Shown here: positions 54,320 through 62,774 of the stretch, in pieces | How the letters are laid out: every line of letters starts with the position of its first letter | Position numbering within the stretch: position 1 is the stretch's first letter | Assembly (NCBI RefSeq): GCF_014837245.1 | Contig: NZ_JACYFU010000004.1 | Span: 186,001-250,000, forward strand | Direction of reading: 5' to 3' | Length of the DNA: 64,000 bases | DNA from: Devosia oryzisoli | GTDB lineage: Bacteria; Pseudomonadota; Alphaproteobacteria; Rhizobiales; Devosiaceae | Translations under genes and position numbers: made by a program | Notes under the pieces: generated by a model | The model's input: only the letters and a program-made list of their open reading frames with translations | Told to the model about the DNA's origin: nothing | Database searches by the model: none

Positions 54320-55315
54320 ATGACTCAAGGTTACGATCCCTACCACCTCGGCAGTCCAGCCGTTTACCTGGTCAAGATCGTCATCTTCCTGGTGCTCGTG
54401 GCGCTGGTCGCGGCCATTCTGTTCTCCACCATCGTCACCTTCTTCTGGGCCAACCCCTTCATAAATTCGCTGATCTTCTTCACCCTCGCGATCGGCATCT
54501 TCCTCAGTTTCCGCCAGGTTGCGCGGCTCTTTCCCGAGGTGAAGTGGGTCAATTCCCTGCAGGACGGCAATATGACCACGGCGCGCCAGCCGGTTCTCCT
54601 GGCCCCCGTCGCCGGCATCCTGCGCGAGCGGATCGGGGAAGCGGTGATCACGCCCTCCTCCATGCGCTCCATCCTCGACAGCGTGGGCAACCGCCTCGAC
54701 GAAGCGAAGGATACGTCCCGCTATCTCACCGGCCTTTTGGTGTTCCTGGGCCTCATGGGCACTTTTTACGGTTTGCTGCAAACGGTGACCTCGGTCGGCA
54801 GCGTCATCAACGCGCTGGACGTGACCTCCGGTGACAGCGCCACGCTCTTTACCAATCTCAAGGAAGGCCTTGTCGCGCCGCTGAGCGGCATGGGCACGGC
54901 GTTTTCGTCCTCCCTGTTCGGCCTTTCCGGCTCCCTGGTGCTGGGCTTTCTCGATCTCCAGACCAGCCAGGCGCAGAATGCCTTTTACACCGATCTCGAA
55001 GACTGGATGACTTCGATGACGGAACTCGACCACCCCGTCACCGCGATGCAGGCCAATTCCATGGGCGTGCCGAATGCGGAGATTCAGGCCGCCATCGAGC
55101 GCATGGGCGCCAGCATGCAGAACCAGAACTCTTCGCAAAACGCCATCAGGGCGATGGCGGAGCTGGCCCGCGGCATCGATGGCCTCGTCAAGCACATCCG
55201 CACCGAGCAGGACGATCTGCGGCGCTACATCACCGAGCAGGGTGAAACCAACAAGAAGCTGCGCGACCTGATCGAGGCGATGCTGCGCGAAGCCGACAAC
55301 GAGCGGCGGGAATAA
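54320..55315 (+). CDS. MotA/TolQ/ExbB-like inner-membrane protein
   Basis: A protein of about 331 residues with two early membrane spans (YLVKIVIFLVLVALVAAILF and FINSLIFFTLAIGIFLSF) and two later ones typical of the proton-channel fold (YLTGLLVFLGLMGTFYGLLQ and GMGTAFSSSLFGLSGSLVLG). A C-terminal coiled coil follows. The start at 54320 gives MTQGYDPYHLGSP; 54299 is an alternative. It is not accompanied by flagellar or Tol genes, but its downstream partner has a peptidoglycan-binding domain, so the pair should form a stator-like complex. Function unknown. Confidence 0.82.
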   Translation: MTQGYDPYHLGSPAVYLVKIVIFLVLVALVAAILFSTIVTFFWANPFINSLIFFTLAIGIFLSFRQVARLFPEVKWVNSLQDGNMTTARQPVLLAPVAGILRERIGEAVITPSSMRSILDSVGNRLDEAKDTSRYLTGLLVFLGLMGTFYGLLQTVTSVGSVINALDVTSGDSATLFTNLKEGLVAPLSGMGTAFSSSLFGLSGSLVLGFLDLQTSQAQNAFYTDLEDWMTSMTELDHPVTAMQANSMGVPNAEIQAAIERMGASMQNQNSSQNAIRAMAELARGIDGLVKHIRTEQDDLRRYITEQGETNKKLRDLIEAMLREADNERRE

Positions 55316-55318
55316 CTG

Positions 55319-56344
55319 ATGCCGGGGGCCCGTTCCCGCAGGCGCCAGGAGGCCAACTACTGGCCCGGCTTCGTCGATGCCCTGTCGAGCCTCCTGCTCG
55401 TCATCATCTTCATGCTCAGCCTCTTTATGCTGACCCAGTTTTTCCTTGGGCAGGAAATTCAGGGACGGGACACGGCGCTGGCGCGCCTCAACAGCCAGAT
55501 CGCCGAACTGACAGAGATGCTCCAGCTCGAGCGCTCCAACTCCGATGACCTCACCTCACAACTGGCGTCGCTGACCGCTACCCTGGCCGGCGCGCAATCG
55601 GAGAACGATCGCCTCAGCGCCCAGCTCTCCGGCCTCGGCGGCAATATTGGCGAGCGCGACGCAGCACTTGCCGGGCTGCAGTCGGAATTGACCGACGCCC
55701 AAAAACTCTCCGATGAGGCCAACGCACAGGTCGCCCTGCTCAACCAGCAGTTGGCCGCGCTGCGCTCACAGATCGGCGCACTCGAGGCTGCACTGGAAGC
55801 GTCCGAGGCGCGTGACACCGAAAGCCGCAGCCAGATCGCCGATCTCGGCCGGCGCCTCAATGTCGCTCTTGCCCAGCGTGTGCAGGATCTCTCGCGCTAT
55901 CGCTCCGACTTCTTCGGCCGGCTTCGGCAAATTCTCGAAGGCCGTGCCGACGTGCGCATCGTCGGCGATCGCTTCGTGTTCCAGTCCGAAGTTCTGTTCG
56001 ATCCGGGATCGGCCGAAATCGACCCGGCGGGTACGCCCGAACTCGACGCATTGGCCGACGCCATCCTGCAACTGGAAGAAGAAATTCCGCCCGACATCAA
56101 CTGGGTGCTGCGCATCGATGGTCATACCGATAAGCGCCCGATCTCCAACGCCCGTTTCCCCTCCAACTGGGAGTTGTCCGCCGCGCGCGCGATTTCCGTC
56201 GCGCAGTATCTGGTCTCCAAAGGGGTCGCGCCCGCACGCCTCGTGGCCGCCGGCTTCGGCGAATTTTCGCCACTCGATCCGGGCGAAAGCGACGAGGCCT
56301 ATCGGCGCAACCGCCGCATCGAGTTCAAGCTCACCGAGGGCTGA
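55319..56344 (+). CDS. MotB/OmpA-like peptidoglycan-binding protein with coiled coil
   Basis: A 341-residue protein with one N-terminal span (DALSSLLLVIIFMLSLFML, with an aspartate at its edge). A long coiled coil runs from about 55 to 195 (LNSQIAELTEMLQLERSNSD, repeated Leu/Gln/Ala heptads). A C-terminal OmpA domain has LRIDGHTDKRPISNARFPSN and WELSAARAISVAQYLVSKGV. It starts three bases after the MotA-like gene. The pair resembles stator units; the coiled coil would span the periplasm. Confidence 0.85.
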   Translation: MPGARSRRRQEANYWPGFVDALSSLLLVIIFMLSLFMLTQFFLGQEIQGRDTALARLNSQIAELTEMLQLERSNSDDLTSQLASLTATLAGAQSENDRLSAQLSGLGGNIGERDAALAGLQSELTDAQKLSDEANAQVALLNQQLAALRSQIGALEAALEASEARDTESRSQIADLGRRLNVALAQRVQDLSRYRSDFFGRLRQILEGRADVRIVGDRFVFQSEVLFDPGSAEIDPAGTPELDALADAILQLEEEIPPDINWVLRIDGHTDKRPISNARFPSNWELSAARAISVAQYLVSKGVAPARLVAAGFGEFSPLDPGESDEAYRRNRRIEFKLTEG

Positions 56345-56534
56345 CCCCGGCGCAGCTTAACCTTAATGCCACCGGCAGGCCCAGTGTTGCGCCGTTACAA
56401 CGGCGCGAAAAAGGCCGGATTCGCGCCACATTCGCGCCCGAATAGGCAAAGATTAACCACGTTGAGACACCCGCTTTTAAGATTAAGCGCGGTAAATGCG
56501 GTACCTAAGATTATCGCCTTTCTAGGAGCCTGTC

Positions 56535-57035
56535 GTGGTCATCCCCGCCCCAATTAATACTGCACTGCGTGCCGCGGCGATGCTGCTGTTCGTCGTGGTC
56601 ATCGCAGCCTGTTCGCGTTCCCCCAATGACAATGTCGGCCTGACCGGCGTCGGCAATGTCGGCCCCGGTGGCGGCGCACCCGGCAGCCAGCAGGAGTTCC
56701 TGGTCACCGTAGGCGACCGCGTCTTCTTCGAGACCGACTCGTCGTCGCTGACCAACACTGCAATGGCCACGCTGGACAAGCAGGCCGCCTGGCTCAACCA
56801 GTACCAGAACTACCGCATCATGATCGAAGGCCATGCTGACGAGCGCGGTACGCGCGAATACAACATCGCCTTGGGCGCGCGCCGCGCCAACGTCGTGGTA
56901 AACTACCTCGTTTCCAAGGGCGTCAACCAGGCGCGCATCACCAGCCAGTCCTTCGGCAAGGAACGCCCGGTGGCAATCTGTAACGACATCTCCTGCTGGA
57001 GCCAGAACCGCCGCGCGGTGACGGTGGTCCAGTAG
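56535..57035 (+). CDS. pal: Peptidoglycan-associated lipoprotein Pal
   Basis: A 166-residue outer-membrane lipoprotein. The signal ends with the lipobox VIAACS. The OmpA-like domain contains FFETDSSSLTNTAMATLDKQ and IMIEGHADERGTREYNIALG with the diaminopimelate-binding residues, then ARRANVVVNYLVSKGV. It anchors the outer membrane to the cell wall and is the partner of TolB, whose gene is 33 kb away on the opposite strand. Confidence 0.96.
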   Translation: MVIPAPINTALRAAAMLLFVVVIAACSRSPNDNVGLTGVGNVGPGGGAPGSQQEFLVTVGDRVFFETDSSSLTNTAMATLDKQAAWLNQYQNYRIMIEGHADERGTREYNIALGARRANVVVNYLVSKGVNQARITSQSFGKERPVAICNDISCWSQNRRAVTVVQ

Positions 57036-57088
57036 CCCTAACGGCCCCGGCAACGGGGCCAATCGGTCCAGTGAAAACTGGAGGCAAG

Positions 57089-57128
57089 AGCGCCCGGAGC
57101 CACCAATTGGCCCGGGCGCTTTCTTTTG
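57089..57128 (+). terminator. Intrinsic terminator between pal and cpoB
   Basis: AGCGCCCGG (57089-57097) pairs with CCGGGCGCT (57112-57120), followed by TTCTTTTG. The 14-base loop holds a minor CCAATTGG palindrome. It would separate pal from cpoB at least partly. Confidence 0.75.
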
Positions 57129-57203
57129 ACCAAATTTGGCCTTTATCCGAGGGCCCATAACACCCATCTTGGCACGCACGTCATTTGCGCTGGAGAGTTT
57201 GGC

Positions 57204-58238
57204 TTGACCCTGAGGAATCTTTCACAACTGGGCCGCGCGGCGCTTTGCGCGTTGGGCCTGGGGCTATGCGCCACTGCGGCGCAGGCCCAGACGATCTTGC
57301 CGCCGGCTGAGTTGGGCGGCCTGACCCTGACGAACGGCAACAATGGACGGCTGCAGGTGGCGCAGGCGGACCAGGCCCAGACCATGGTCCGCATCCAGCA
57401 GCTCGAGGAACAGATTCGCTCGCTCAACGGACAGATCGAGGGGCTGACGTTCCAACTCACCCAGTTGCAGGAACTCATCAACCGGATGCAGGAAGACAGC
57501 GAATTCCGCTTCCAGCAACTGGAAGGCGGTGCCGGGGGAAAAACTGATGCGGCAACCCAACCGGGCGGCGCGACGCAGCCCGAGGCGTTGCCGCAGAACC
57601 CTGCCCCCGATCAGACTGGCAACGCACCCGCGCCGCTGACCGACATCCCCGAACAGGGCGTGAAACCCCTGCCGGGCGAACTTGAGTTCGACCCCACCTT
57701 TGACGACGGCTCGGCGGGTGATGCGGATGGCGTAGGTGCCTCCTCGGACCCTCTCGTTGGCACAGGGTTGAGCGGTGGCGTCGACCTCATCACCGGCCGA
57801 CCGCTCGACCTCAGCTACGATCCTACAGCCGACGCCAGTGGCAACCCCGATGCCGACGCGCAGTACAAGGCCGGCTACGAGGCGTTCGTCGCGGGAGATT
57901 ATGCCTTCGCGGAAGAACAGTTAAGCCAGTTCCTCGAGCTCTACCCTGACAATCCGCAGGGACCGGACGCTGCCAACTGGCTCGGCGAATCCCTGATCGC
58001 GCAAGGCTCCTTCGATCAGGCAGCAGAGGTCCTCCTCAACGCCTTCCAGAAGCACCCGGACAGCAGCCGCGCTCCCGATTTGCTGCTCAAGCTCGGGGTG
58101 GCCCTCAACGGCGCAGGAGAAACCGAAACAGCCTGCCGCACCTTCGCAGAAGTCGATCAGCGCTACACAGATACGATCCCCGCCTTCAAGTCACGGCTGA
58201 GCGAGGAAAAGGCCCGCGCCGGATGCCCCTCGGCGTGA
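57204..58238 (+). CDS. cpoB: Tol-Pal coordinator CpoB/YbgF
   Basis: A periplasmic protein of about 344 residues. The TTG at 57204 follows GGAG at eight bases and gives a good signal peptide (LTLRNLSQLGRAALCALGLG.., cleavage near AAQAQ). An ATG at 57126 in the same frame has no such support. A coiled coil (IQQLEEQIRSLNGQIEGLTF) is followed by a Pro/Gln/Ala linker and TPR repeats (AQYKAGYEAFVAGDYAFAEE, LLKLGVALNGAGETETACRT). It couples peptidoglycan synthesis with Tol-driven constriction. It overlaps tilS by 16 bases. Confidence 0.92.
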   Translation: MTLRNLSQLGRAALCALGLGLCATAAQAQTILPPAELGGLTLTNGNNGRLQVAQADQAQTMVRIQQLEEQIRSLNGQIEGLTFQLTQLQELINRMQEDSEFRFQQLEGGAGGKTDAATQPGGATQPEALPQNPAPDQTGNAPAPLTDIPEQGVKPLPGELEFDPTFDDGSAGDADGVGASSDPLVGTGLSGGVDLITGRPLDLSYDPTADASGNPDADAQYKAGYEAFVAGDYAFAEEQLSQFLELYPDNPQGPDAANWLGESLIAQGSFDQAAEVLLNAFQKHPDSSRAPDLLLKLGVALNGAGETETACRTFAEVDQRYTDTIPAFKSRLSEEKARAGCPSA

Positions 58239-59497
58239 CACCAGACCTGGGTGATCCGGCCACGCTCGATCACCTCTTCGCCCCCGCCCTTCAGGAAACC
58301 ACCATCGGCCTCGCTGTGTCTGGTGGACCGGACAGCCTTGCCTTGATGCTGCTGGCGCACGCTTGGGCGGAGCGCAGGCCGGATGCCCCGCGGTTGATCG
58401 TCTATACACTCGATCACGGTCTGCGCCCTGAAGCGGCTGCTGAGGCAGCCATGGTGGAGCGCGAAGCGCGGGCACTTGGACTTGATGTGCGTTTGCTTAT
58501 TTGGGAAGGCCCCAAGCCACACACCGGGCTGCAGGAAGCGGCGCGGCACGCGCGCTACCGGCTCATCGGAGAGGCCATGGCTGCGGATGGCGCCACCCTG
58601 CTCCTGACCGCCCACCACCGCTCGGACCAGGCCGAAACCGTATTGATGCGCCTCGCCCATGGGAGCGGCATCGAAGGTCTCAAGGGCATGAGCCCGATGA
58701 GCCTGGTGGAGGGCGTCCGGGTGTTCCGGCCGCTGCTTGACGTGGAGCCATCGGCGCTTGGGGCGCTGGTGGAGGCCGCAGGCCTCGACCCCGCACAGGA
58801 CCCATCCAACACCGATAGAAGCTACGAGCGCGTTCGATGGCGCGAAAAACTACCGCTTCTGGCCGAGGACGGCCTCGACGGCGCGGCCTTGTCGCGCTTT
58901 GCGGCCCGCATGGCCGAAGCCGATGCTGCATTGGCAGAAATGGCCGACGCTGCCTTCGCCGAACTGGTGTCACTCGATGGCTTCGGAGCCGCGACGGTGG
59001 ACCGAAAGGCGTTTGGCGCTCTCAGCCCGGCGCTGGGCCGACGCGTGCTGATGCGCATCCTCAACATCGTCGGAGGCAGGCAGAAGCCAAGGGCGCTCGG
59101 TCCGGTGGAGCGTCTCTACGACCAGATTGTCTCCGCCACTCTGCCGCGGGCTGCGACGCTTCTGGGGGCCATGGTCCGGTTGCGGGACGACAACCTCGTG
59201 GTCAGCCGGGAGCCCGGCAGAAACCTGCCTGCCGACCAGCCCTTGCCTCCTGGGGGCGGCTTGATCTGGGATCACCGGTTCCTGATCACCAACCTCTCCG
59301 ATCACAACGATCTTGTCGCCGGCTCGACGGATTTCATGCCTCGCCATCGCCTGGAGAGCGTCCTCGGGTTCAAGGTGACAACGCCGGCCGAGGCCATTCG
59401 AACCGCTCCCATCGTGCGCGATGCCGAAGGTGGCCTTCTGTCGCTCGGCGGCTGGTCCTTTGACGAGAGGATCAAGGTTGAACTTCTCATCGACTAG
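58223..59497 (+). CDS. tilS: tRNA(Ile)-lysidine synthase
   Basis: A 424-residue PP-loop ATPase that converts C34 of tRNA-Ile(CAU) to lysidine. The PP-loop is AVSGGPDSLALM (about 32-43), with YTLDHGLRPEA, TAHHRSDQAETVLMRLAHGS and GLKGMSPM following. The C-terminal domain is present (LGGWSFDERIKVELLID). FtsH commonly follows tilS in this group but does not here; the next genes are an anti-sigma/sigma pair on the other strand. Confidence 0.94.
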   Translation: MPLGVTPDLGDPATLDHLFAPALQETTIGLAVSGGPDSLALMLLAHAWAERRPDAPRLIVYTLDHGLRPEAAAEAAMVEREARALGLDVRLLIWEGPKPHTGLQEAARHARYRLIGEAMAADGATLLLTAHHRSDQAETVLMRLAHGSGIEGLKGMSPMSLVEGVRVFRPLLDVEPSALGALVEAAGLDPAQDPSNTDRSYERVRWREKLPLLAEDGLDGAALSRFAARMAEADAALAEMADAAFAELVSLDGFGAATVDRKAFGALSPALGRRVLMRILNIVGGRQKPRALGPVERLYDQIVSATLPRAATLLGAMVRLRDDNLVVSREPGRNLPADQPLPPGGGLIWDHRFLITNLSDHNDLVAGSTDFMPRHRLESVLGFKVTTPAEAIRTAPIVRDAEGGLLSLGGWSFDERIKVELLID

Positions 59498-59521
59498 CCC
59501 TGCCATGGACGCAGCAGCAGG

Positions 59522-60226
59522 CTAGATCTGATGCACAGCGCCTTTGGCGACCACGGGACCTGTGGGCTTGCCTTCCGGCGCGCCACCCTTGGGTTCAAGA
59601 GTGATGGCCAGCACCGACCCCTGTCCCCAGCCCTCTAGCACGCGCTCGCTGAGGACCACGCTGGAGCGCTCGTTGACCGGGATGACGCCCATGGAGATCG
59701 GCGCGGCGTCTCCCTGGATGGCCCAGAGCTCAAGGTCCTTGTCCGGCGTTTCACTCCCCGACAATGCGGTGAGCCTGACGGTCCCCTCGCCGTCATAGAG
59801 GGCGATGAAGCGCACATCGCTCCCCTCTTCCTCCAGCGCAGCGACGAGTTGTGTGGTGAGCGCTGAAACATCGGGGGCAGGTCGCGTGACGTTGAGGCCA
59901 ACGGCGAGAACGGCAACCGCAAGTGCACCGGCCGCCAAGCCGCGCCAGAGCGCGAGGCTATCCCACCAGGTGGAGCGCGGCGCATCTGCGAACAGCCGCC
60001 GTTCCACTGCCGGGAGAATCCTTGCCGGAGGAACCTGCTCTGCGAACTGCGCATCGAGCGGAGACAGGCGGGCCAGCCAGAAATCGCGTTCCGCAGCCAG
60101 CGCGGGGTCGGACTCGATCAGCGCCGCCACCCGCGCGTGCTCCCGCGGACCGAGGAGCCCCAGCACATACTCGGCAACCAATGCCTCGCGCCCGCCTCGC
60201 TCCTCGCCGTCTGCCGTCTGGCTCAT
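59522..60226 (-). CDS. Anti-sigma factor, RskA family
   Basis: A 234-residue membrane protein. The N-terminal cytosolic anti-sigma region (VAEYVLGLLGPREHARVAAL) lacks a zinc motif. One membrane span follows (GLAAGALAVAVLAVGLNV, about 93-110). The periplasmic RskA domain has KDLELWAIQGDAAPISMGVI and VVLSERVLEGWGQG. It should hold the ECF sigma factor encoded upstream until a signal releases it. The ATG at 60226 overlaps the sigma gene stop by four bases. Confidence 0.88.
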   Translation of the reverse strand: MSQTADGEERGGREALVAEYVLGLLGPREHARVAALIESDPALAAERDFWLARLSPLDAQFAEQVPPARILPAVERRLFADAPRSTWWDSLALWRGLAAGALAVAVLAVGLNVTRPAPDVSALTTQLVAALEEEGSDVRFIALYDGEGTVRLTALSGSETPDKDLELWAIQGDAAPISMGVIPVNERSSVVLSERVLEGWGQGSVLAITLEPKGGAPEGKPTGPVVAKGAVHQI

Positions 60227-60774
60227 GCTGAAAGACACTCTCGCAGTTTGATGAGGCTCCGCCGAAGCCAGGTTCTCATCGTGTTGATCGGCACCGCATG
60301 GCGCTGCGCCAGTTCCTCATAGCTATATCCGTCGAGATAGGCGCCCCGCACAGCATCTGCACGGTCCGCCTCGAGAATGGAGAGGCAGTGTTCGATCCGC
60401 TCTCCGTCCTCGCTCGATTGCATCCGCCGCTCCGGATCGGGCGCCGCGTCGGGGATATCGGCTGCAACATCCAGATCGTCTGCCTGCGGTCGCCGCGCCC
60501 GAACAATGTCCAGGGCGTGGTTTCGCGCCACCGCAACGAGCCAGCTGATCGGGCTGGTATTTCCCGCGACGTAGCGATCGGCCCGCTGCCAGATCTTGAT
60601 GTAGACTTCCTGTATCGCTTCCTCGGCTTCTGCCCTGTCCCTCAATATACGGAGGACCACGCCAAAGAGTTTCGCACTCGTGCGGCCATAGAGCGTGCGG
60701 AACGCCTGACGGTCACGGAGCGCGCAGCGAGCGATGAGATCGGCGATTTCAGCCGAAGGCGTCTGCGTGGACAT
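60223..60774 (-). CDS. ECF-family RNA polymerase sigma factor
   Basis: A 183-residue sigma factor. Region 2 includes FRTLYGRTSAKLFGVVLRIL, AEEAIQEVYIKIWQRADRY and PISWLVAVARNHALDIVRAR. Region 4 is YSYEELAQRHAVPINTMRTW followed by LRRSLIKL. The start at 60774 follows GGAGG. It is paired with an RskA-type anti-sigma factor, so it resembles the SigK-like ECF group. A candidate self-recognised promoter lies upstream. Regulon unknown. Confidence 0.92.
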   Translation of the reverse strand: MSTQTPSAEIADLIARCALRDRQAFRTLYGRTSAKLFGVVLRILRDRAEAEEAIQEVYIKIWQRADRYVAGNTSPISWLVAVARNHALDIVRARRPQADDLDVAADIPDAAPDPERRMQSSEDGERIEHCLSILEADRADAVRGAYLDGYSYEELAQRHAVPINTMRTWLRRSLIKLRECLSA

Positions 60775-60820
60775 GTTCGAATGGACCTCCAGGAACCGGC
60801 CAGCCAACGGCAACCAGACT

Positions 60821-60848
60821 GATACGGCGTCTCAGGGGAAAAGGATCA
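60821..60848 (-). promoter_or_regulatory. Candidate autoregulated ECF promoter
   Basis: On the minus strand TGATCC (60843-60848) and CGTATC (60821-60826) are 16 bases apart, about 47 bases upstream of the sigma gene start. The elements look like ECF recognition boxes (GATCC and CGT) rather than sigma-70. The assignment is inference from position and form. Confidence 0.42.
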
Positions 60849-60945
60849 CCGCTGCGCGTTTTTTGGCGCCGAAGCCGATTTCATCGGAACCCAAAATGCA
60901 CTAGACCCTTTGCGCGATTGCACGCCTTGCCAAGGGAACCTGCTC

Positions 60946-61848
60946 ATGACCGAACAAGCCTCCTCCGTCGACCGGTTCAGCCACGACGCTGGCATCCTGG
61001 CACAGGCCCTGCCTTACATGCAGCGCTACGAGGGCAAGACGGTCGTCGTCAAATATGGCGGCCATGCCATGGGGGACATCGAGCTCGGCCGCGCCTTCGC
61101 CCGCGACATCGCGCTTCTCAAGCAGTCCAAGGTCAATCCCATCGTCGTCCATGGCGGCGGGCCCCAGATTGCCTCGATGCTCAAGAACCTCGGCATCGAA
61201 TCCAAGTTCGAAGGCGGCCTCCGAGTCACCGACCAGCGCACCATGGACGTCGTCGAGATGGTGCTGGCGGGGTCGATCAACAAGGAAATCGTGGCGCTGA
61301 TCAATGCCGAGGGCGAATGGGCCATTGGGCTCTGCGGTAAGGACGGCAACATGGTCTTTGCCCGAAAAGCCGAGAAGCGGGTCAAGGACCCGGGCTCGAA
61401 CATCGAGCGCCTTTTGGACCTCGGATTTGTGGGCGAACCCGTCGAAGTGGATCGCACCCTGCTCGATCTTCTCGCCCGCTCGGAGATGATCCCGGTCATT
61501 GCGCCAGTGGCTCCCGGCCGCGACGGCAACACCTACAACATCAATGCCGACACCTTCGCCGGCGCCATTGCAGGCTCGCTCGGCGCCAAGCGCCTCCTGT
61601 TCCTCACTGATGTTCCGGGGGTGCTGGATGCCCAGGGCAAGCTGATCTCCGAGCTCACCGTCCGCGATGCCAAGGCGCTCATCGCCGACGGCACGATCTC
61701 GGGCGGCATGATCCCCAAGGTCGAGACGTGCCTCGAAGCGCTGGAGAATGGGGTGGAGGGCGTGGTGATCCTCAACGGGAAGACGCCGCACGTGGTTCTG
61801 GTGGAGCTCTTTACCGAACACGGCGCCGGCACGCTGATCGTTCACTAG
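60946..61848 (+). CDS. argB: Acetylglutamate kinase
   Basis: A 300-residue arginine-biosynthesis kinase. It shows [11 protein letters not shown] (N-terminal lysine), [80 protein letters not shown] and [20 protein letters not shown]. The start at 60946 is by the shorter, conserved N-terminus. It phosphorylates N-acetylglutamate. A perfect inverted repeat begins at its stop codon. Confidence 0.97.
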   Translation: MTEQASSVDRFSHDAGILAQALPYMQRYEGKTVVVKYGGHAMGDIELGRAFARDIALLKQSKVNPIVVHGGGPQIASMLKNLGIESKFEGGLRVTDQRTMDVVEMVLAGSINKEIVALINAEGEWAIGLCGKDGNMVFARKAEKRVKDPGSNIERLLDLGFVGEPVEVDRTLLDLLARSEMIPVIAPVAPGRDGNTYNINADTFAGAIAGSLGAKRLLFLTDVPGVLDAQGKLISELTVRDAKALIADGTISGGMIPKVETCLEALENGVEGVVILNGKTPHVVLVELFTEHGAGTLIVH

Positions 61849-61874
61849 GACGAAATTGGTAAACAATTTCGTCC
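61848..61874 (+). repeat. Perfect inverted repeat at the argB stop codon
   Basis: GGACGAAATT (61848-61857) and AATTTCGTCC (61865-61874) are exact inverted copies around GGTAAAC. The first base is the last base of the argB TAG. No T-run follows, so it is not a clear terminator. It may be a 3' stabiliser or an operator for the TSUP gene 94 bases downstream. Confidence 0.55.
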
Positions 61875-61967
61875 GGCAGCCGAGAGACGCAAAGCTCTCG
61901 CTTGGCTAACACTACTCGACCAGTAGACTAACCTCTAGTGTACCCCCGCAACGCCAGGGGAGGCAGC

Positions 61968-62744
61968 ATGCCGGTCGAATTCTTTCTGTTTGCGGGAGTG
62001 GGGTTTCTGGCCCAGATCGTCGATGGCGCCTTGGGGATGGCCTATGGCGTGGTCAGTTCAACCGTCCTGCTCACCTTCGGCGTCACGCCTGCGGTAGCCT
62101 CGGCCAGCGTGCACGCCGCCGAGATGTTCACCACCGCGGCCTCGGCCATCAGCCACACCAGCCATCGCAATGTCGACTGGCGGCTGTTCTGGCGTCTGGC
62201 GCCGGCAGGGATACTGGGTGGAGTGCTCGGCACCTATGTCCTGACCAGCATCGATGGCGCCATGCTCCGCCCGTACGTGACCGCCTACCTCACGGTGATG
62301 GGCCTTTACATCCTCTATCGCGCATTCCGGGCCCGCCGCTCTGTCGTCGATCCGCACGCGGCAGTCGTCGCCCCACTCGGTCTGGTGGGAGGCTTCGTTG
62401 ATGCCGCCGGCGGTGGCGGATGGGGCCCTGTGGTCACGACCAGCCTCATCGGGTCCGGCGCGGCGCCGCGGTTCGTGGTCGGCACGGTGAACACGGTTGA
62501 GTTCTTCATCACCACCGCCGTGTCGGCAGCCTTCCTTGTCGCCATCTTCTCCGGCCACTGGGCCGAGGCAGACGGCATCGGCGGCCACATCTGGTCCGTG
62601 GCCGGCCTTGTGGTGGGCGGCATCCTGGCGGCCCCTCTTGCCGGGTTCGTCGTCAAGAAAATACCAGGCCAGCGCCTGATGCTCATGGTCGGACTGCTGG
62701 TTATCGCCCTTGCCGGCTACCAGACTTGGCAGTTGCTGAAATAG
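61968..62744 (+). CDS. TSUP family transporter (TauE/SafE-like permease)
   Basis: A 258-residue inner-membrane protein with about eight hydrophobic segments. It shows the duplicated TSUP motif (GFLAQIVDGALGMAYGVVSS in the first half, GLVGGFVDAAGGGGWGPVVT in the second). TSUP proteins export sulfite, sulfoacetate or related organic anions. ATG at 61968 follows GGGGAGG. No sulfur genes adjoin it, so the substrate is open. Confidence 0.88.
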   Translation: MPVEFFLFAGVGFLAQIVDGALGMAYGVVSSTVLLTFGVTPAVASASVHAAEMFTTAASAISHTSHRNVDWRLFWRLAPAGILGGVLGTYVLTSIDGAMLRPYVTAYLTVMGLYILYRAFRARRSVVDPHAAVVAPLGLVGGFVDAAGGGGWGPVVTTSLIGSGAAPRFVVGTVNTVEFFITTAVSAAFLVAIFSGHWAEADGIGGHIWSVAGLVVGGILAAPLAGFVVKKIPGQRLMLMVGLLVIALAGYQTWQLLK

Positions 62745-62747
62745 AAA

Positions 62748-62767
62748 GGGCCGCCAGGAGGCGGCCC
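62748..62767 (-). terminator. Bidirectional terminator between the TSUP and MFS genes
   Basis: GGGCCGCC (62748-62755) and GGCGGCCC (62760-62767) form an eight-pair stem with a four-base loop. The minus-strand tail TTTCTATTTC favours termination of the MFS gene; the plus-strand tail is less T-rich. Confidence 0.7.
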
Positions 62768-62774
62768 ATATCAT

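Noticed and set aside
54320..56344. ZorAB of a Zorya anti-phage system
   Set aside because: The pair has the same two folds, but no zorC, zorD or zorE lies nearby and the surroundings are housekeeping genes.
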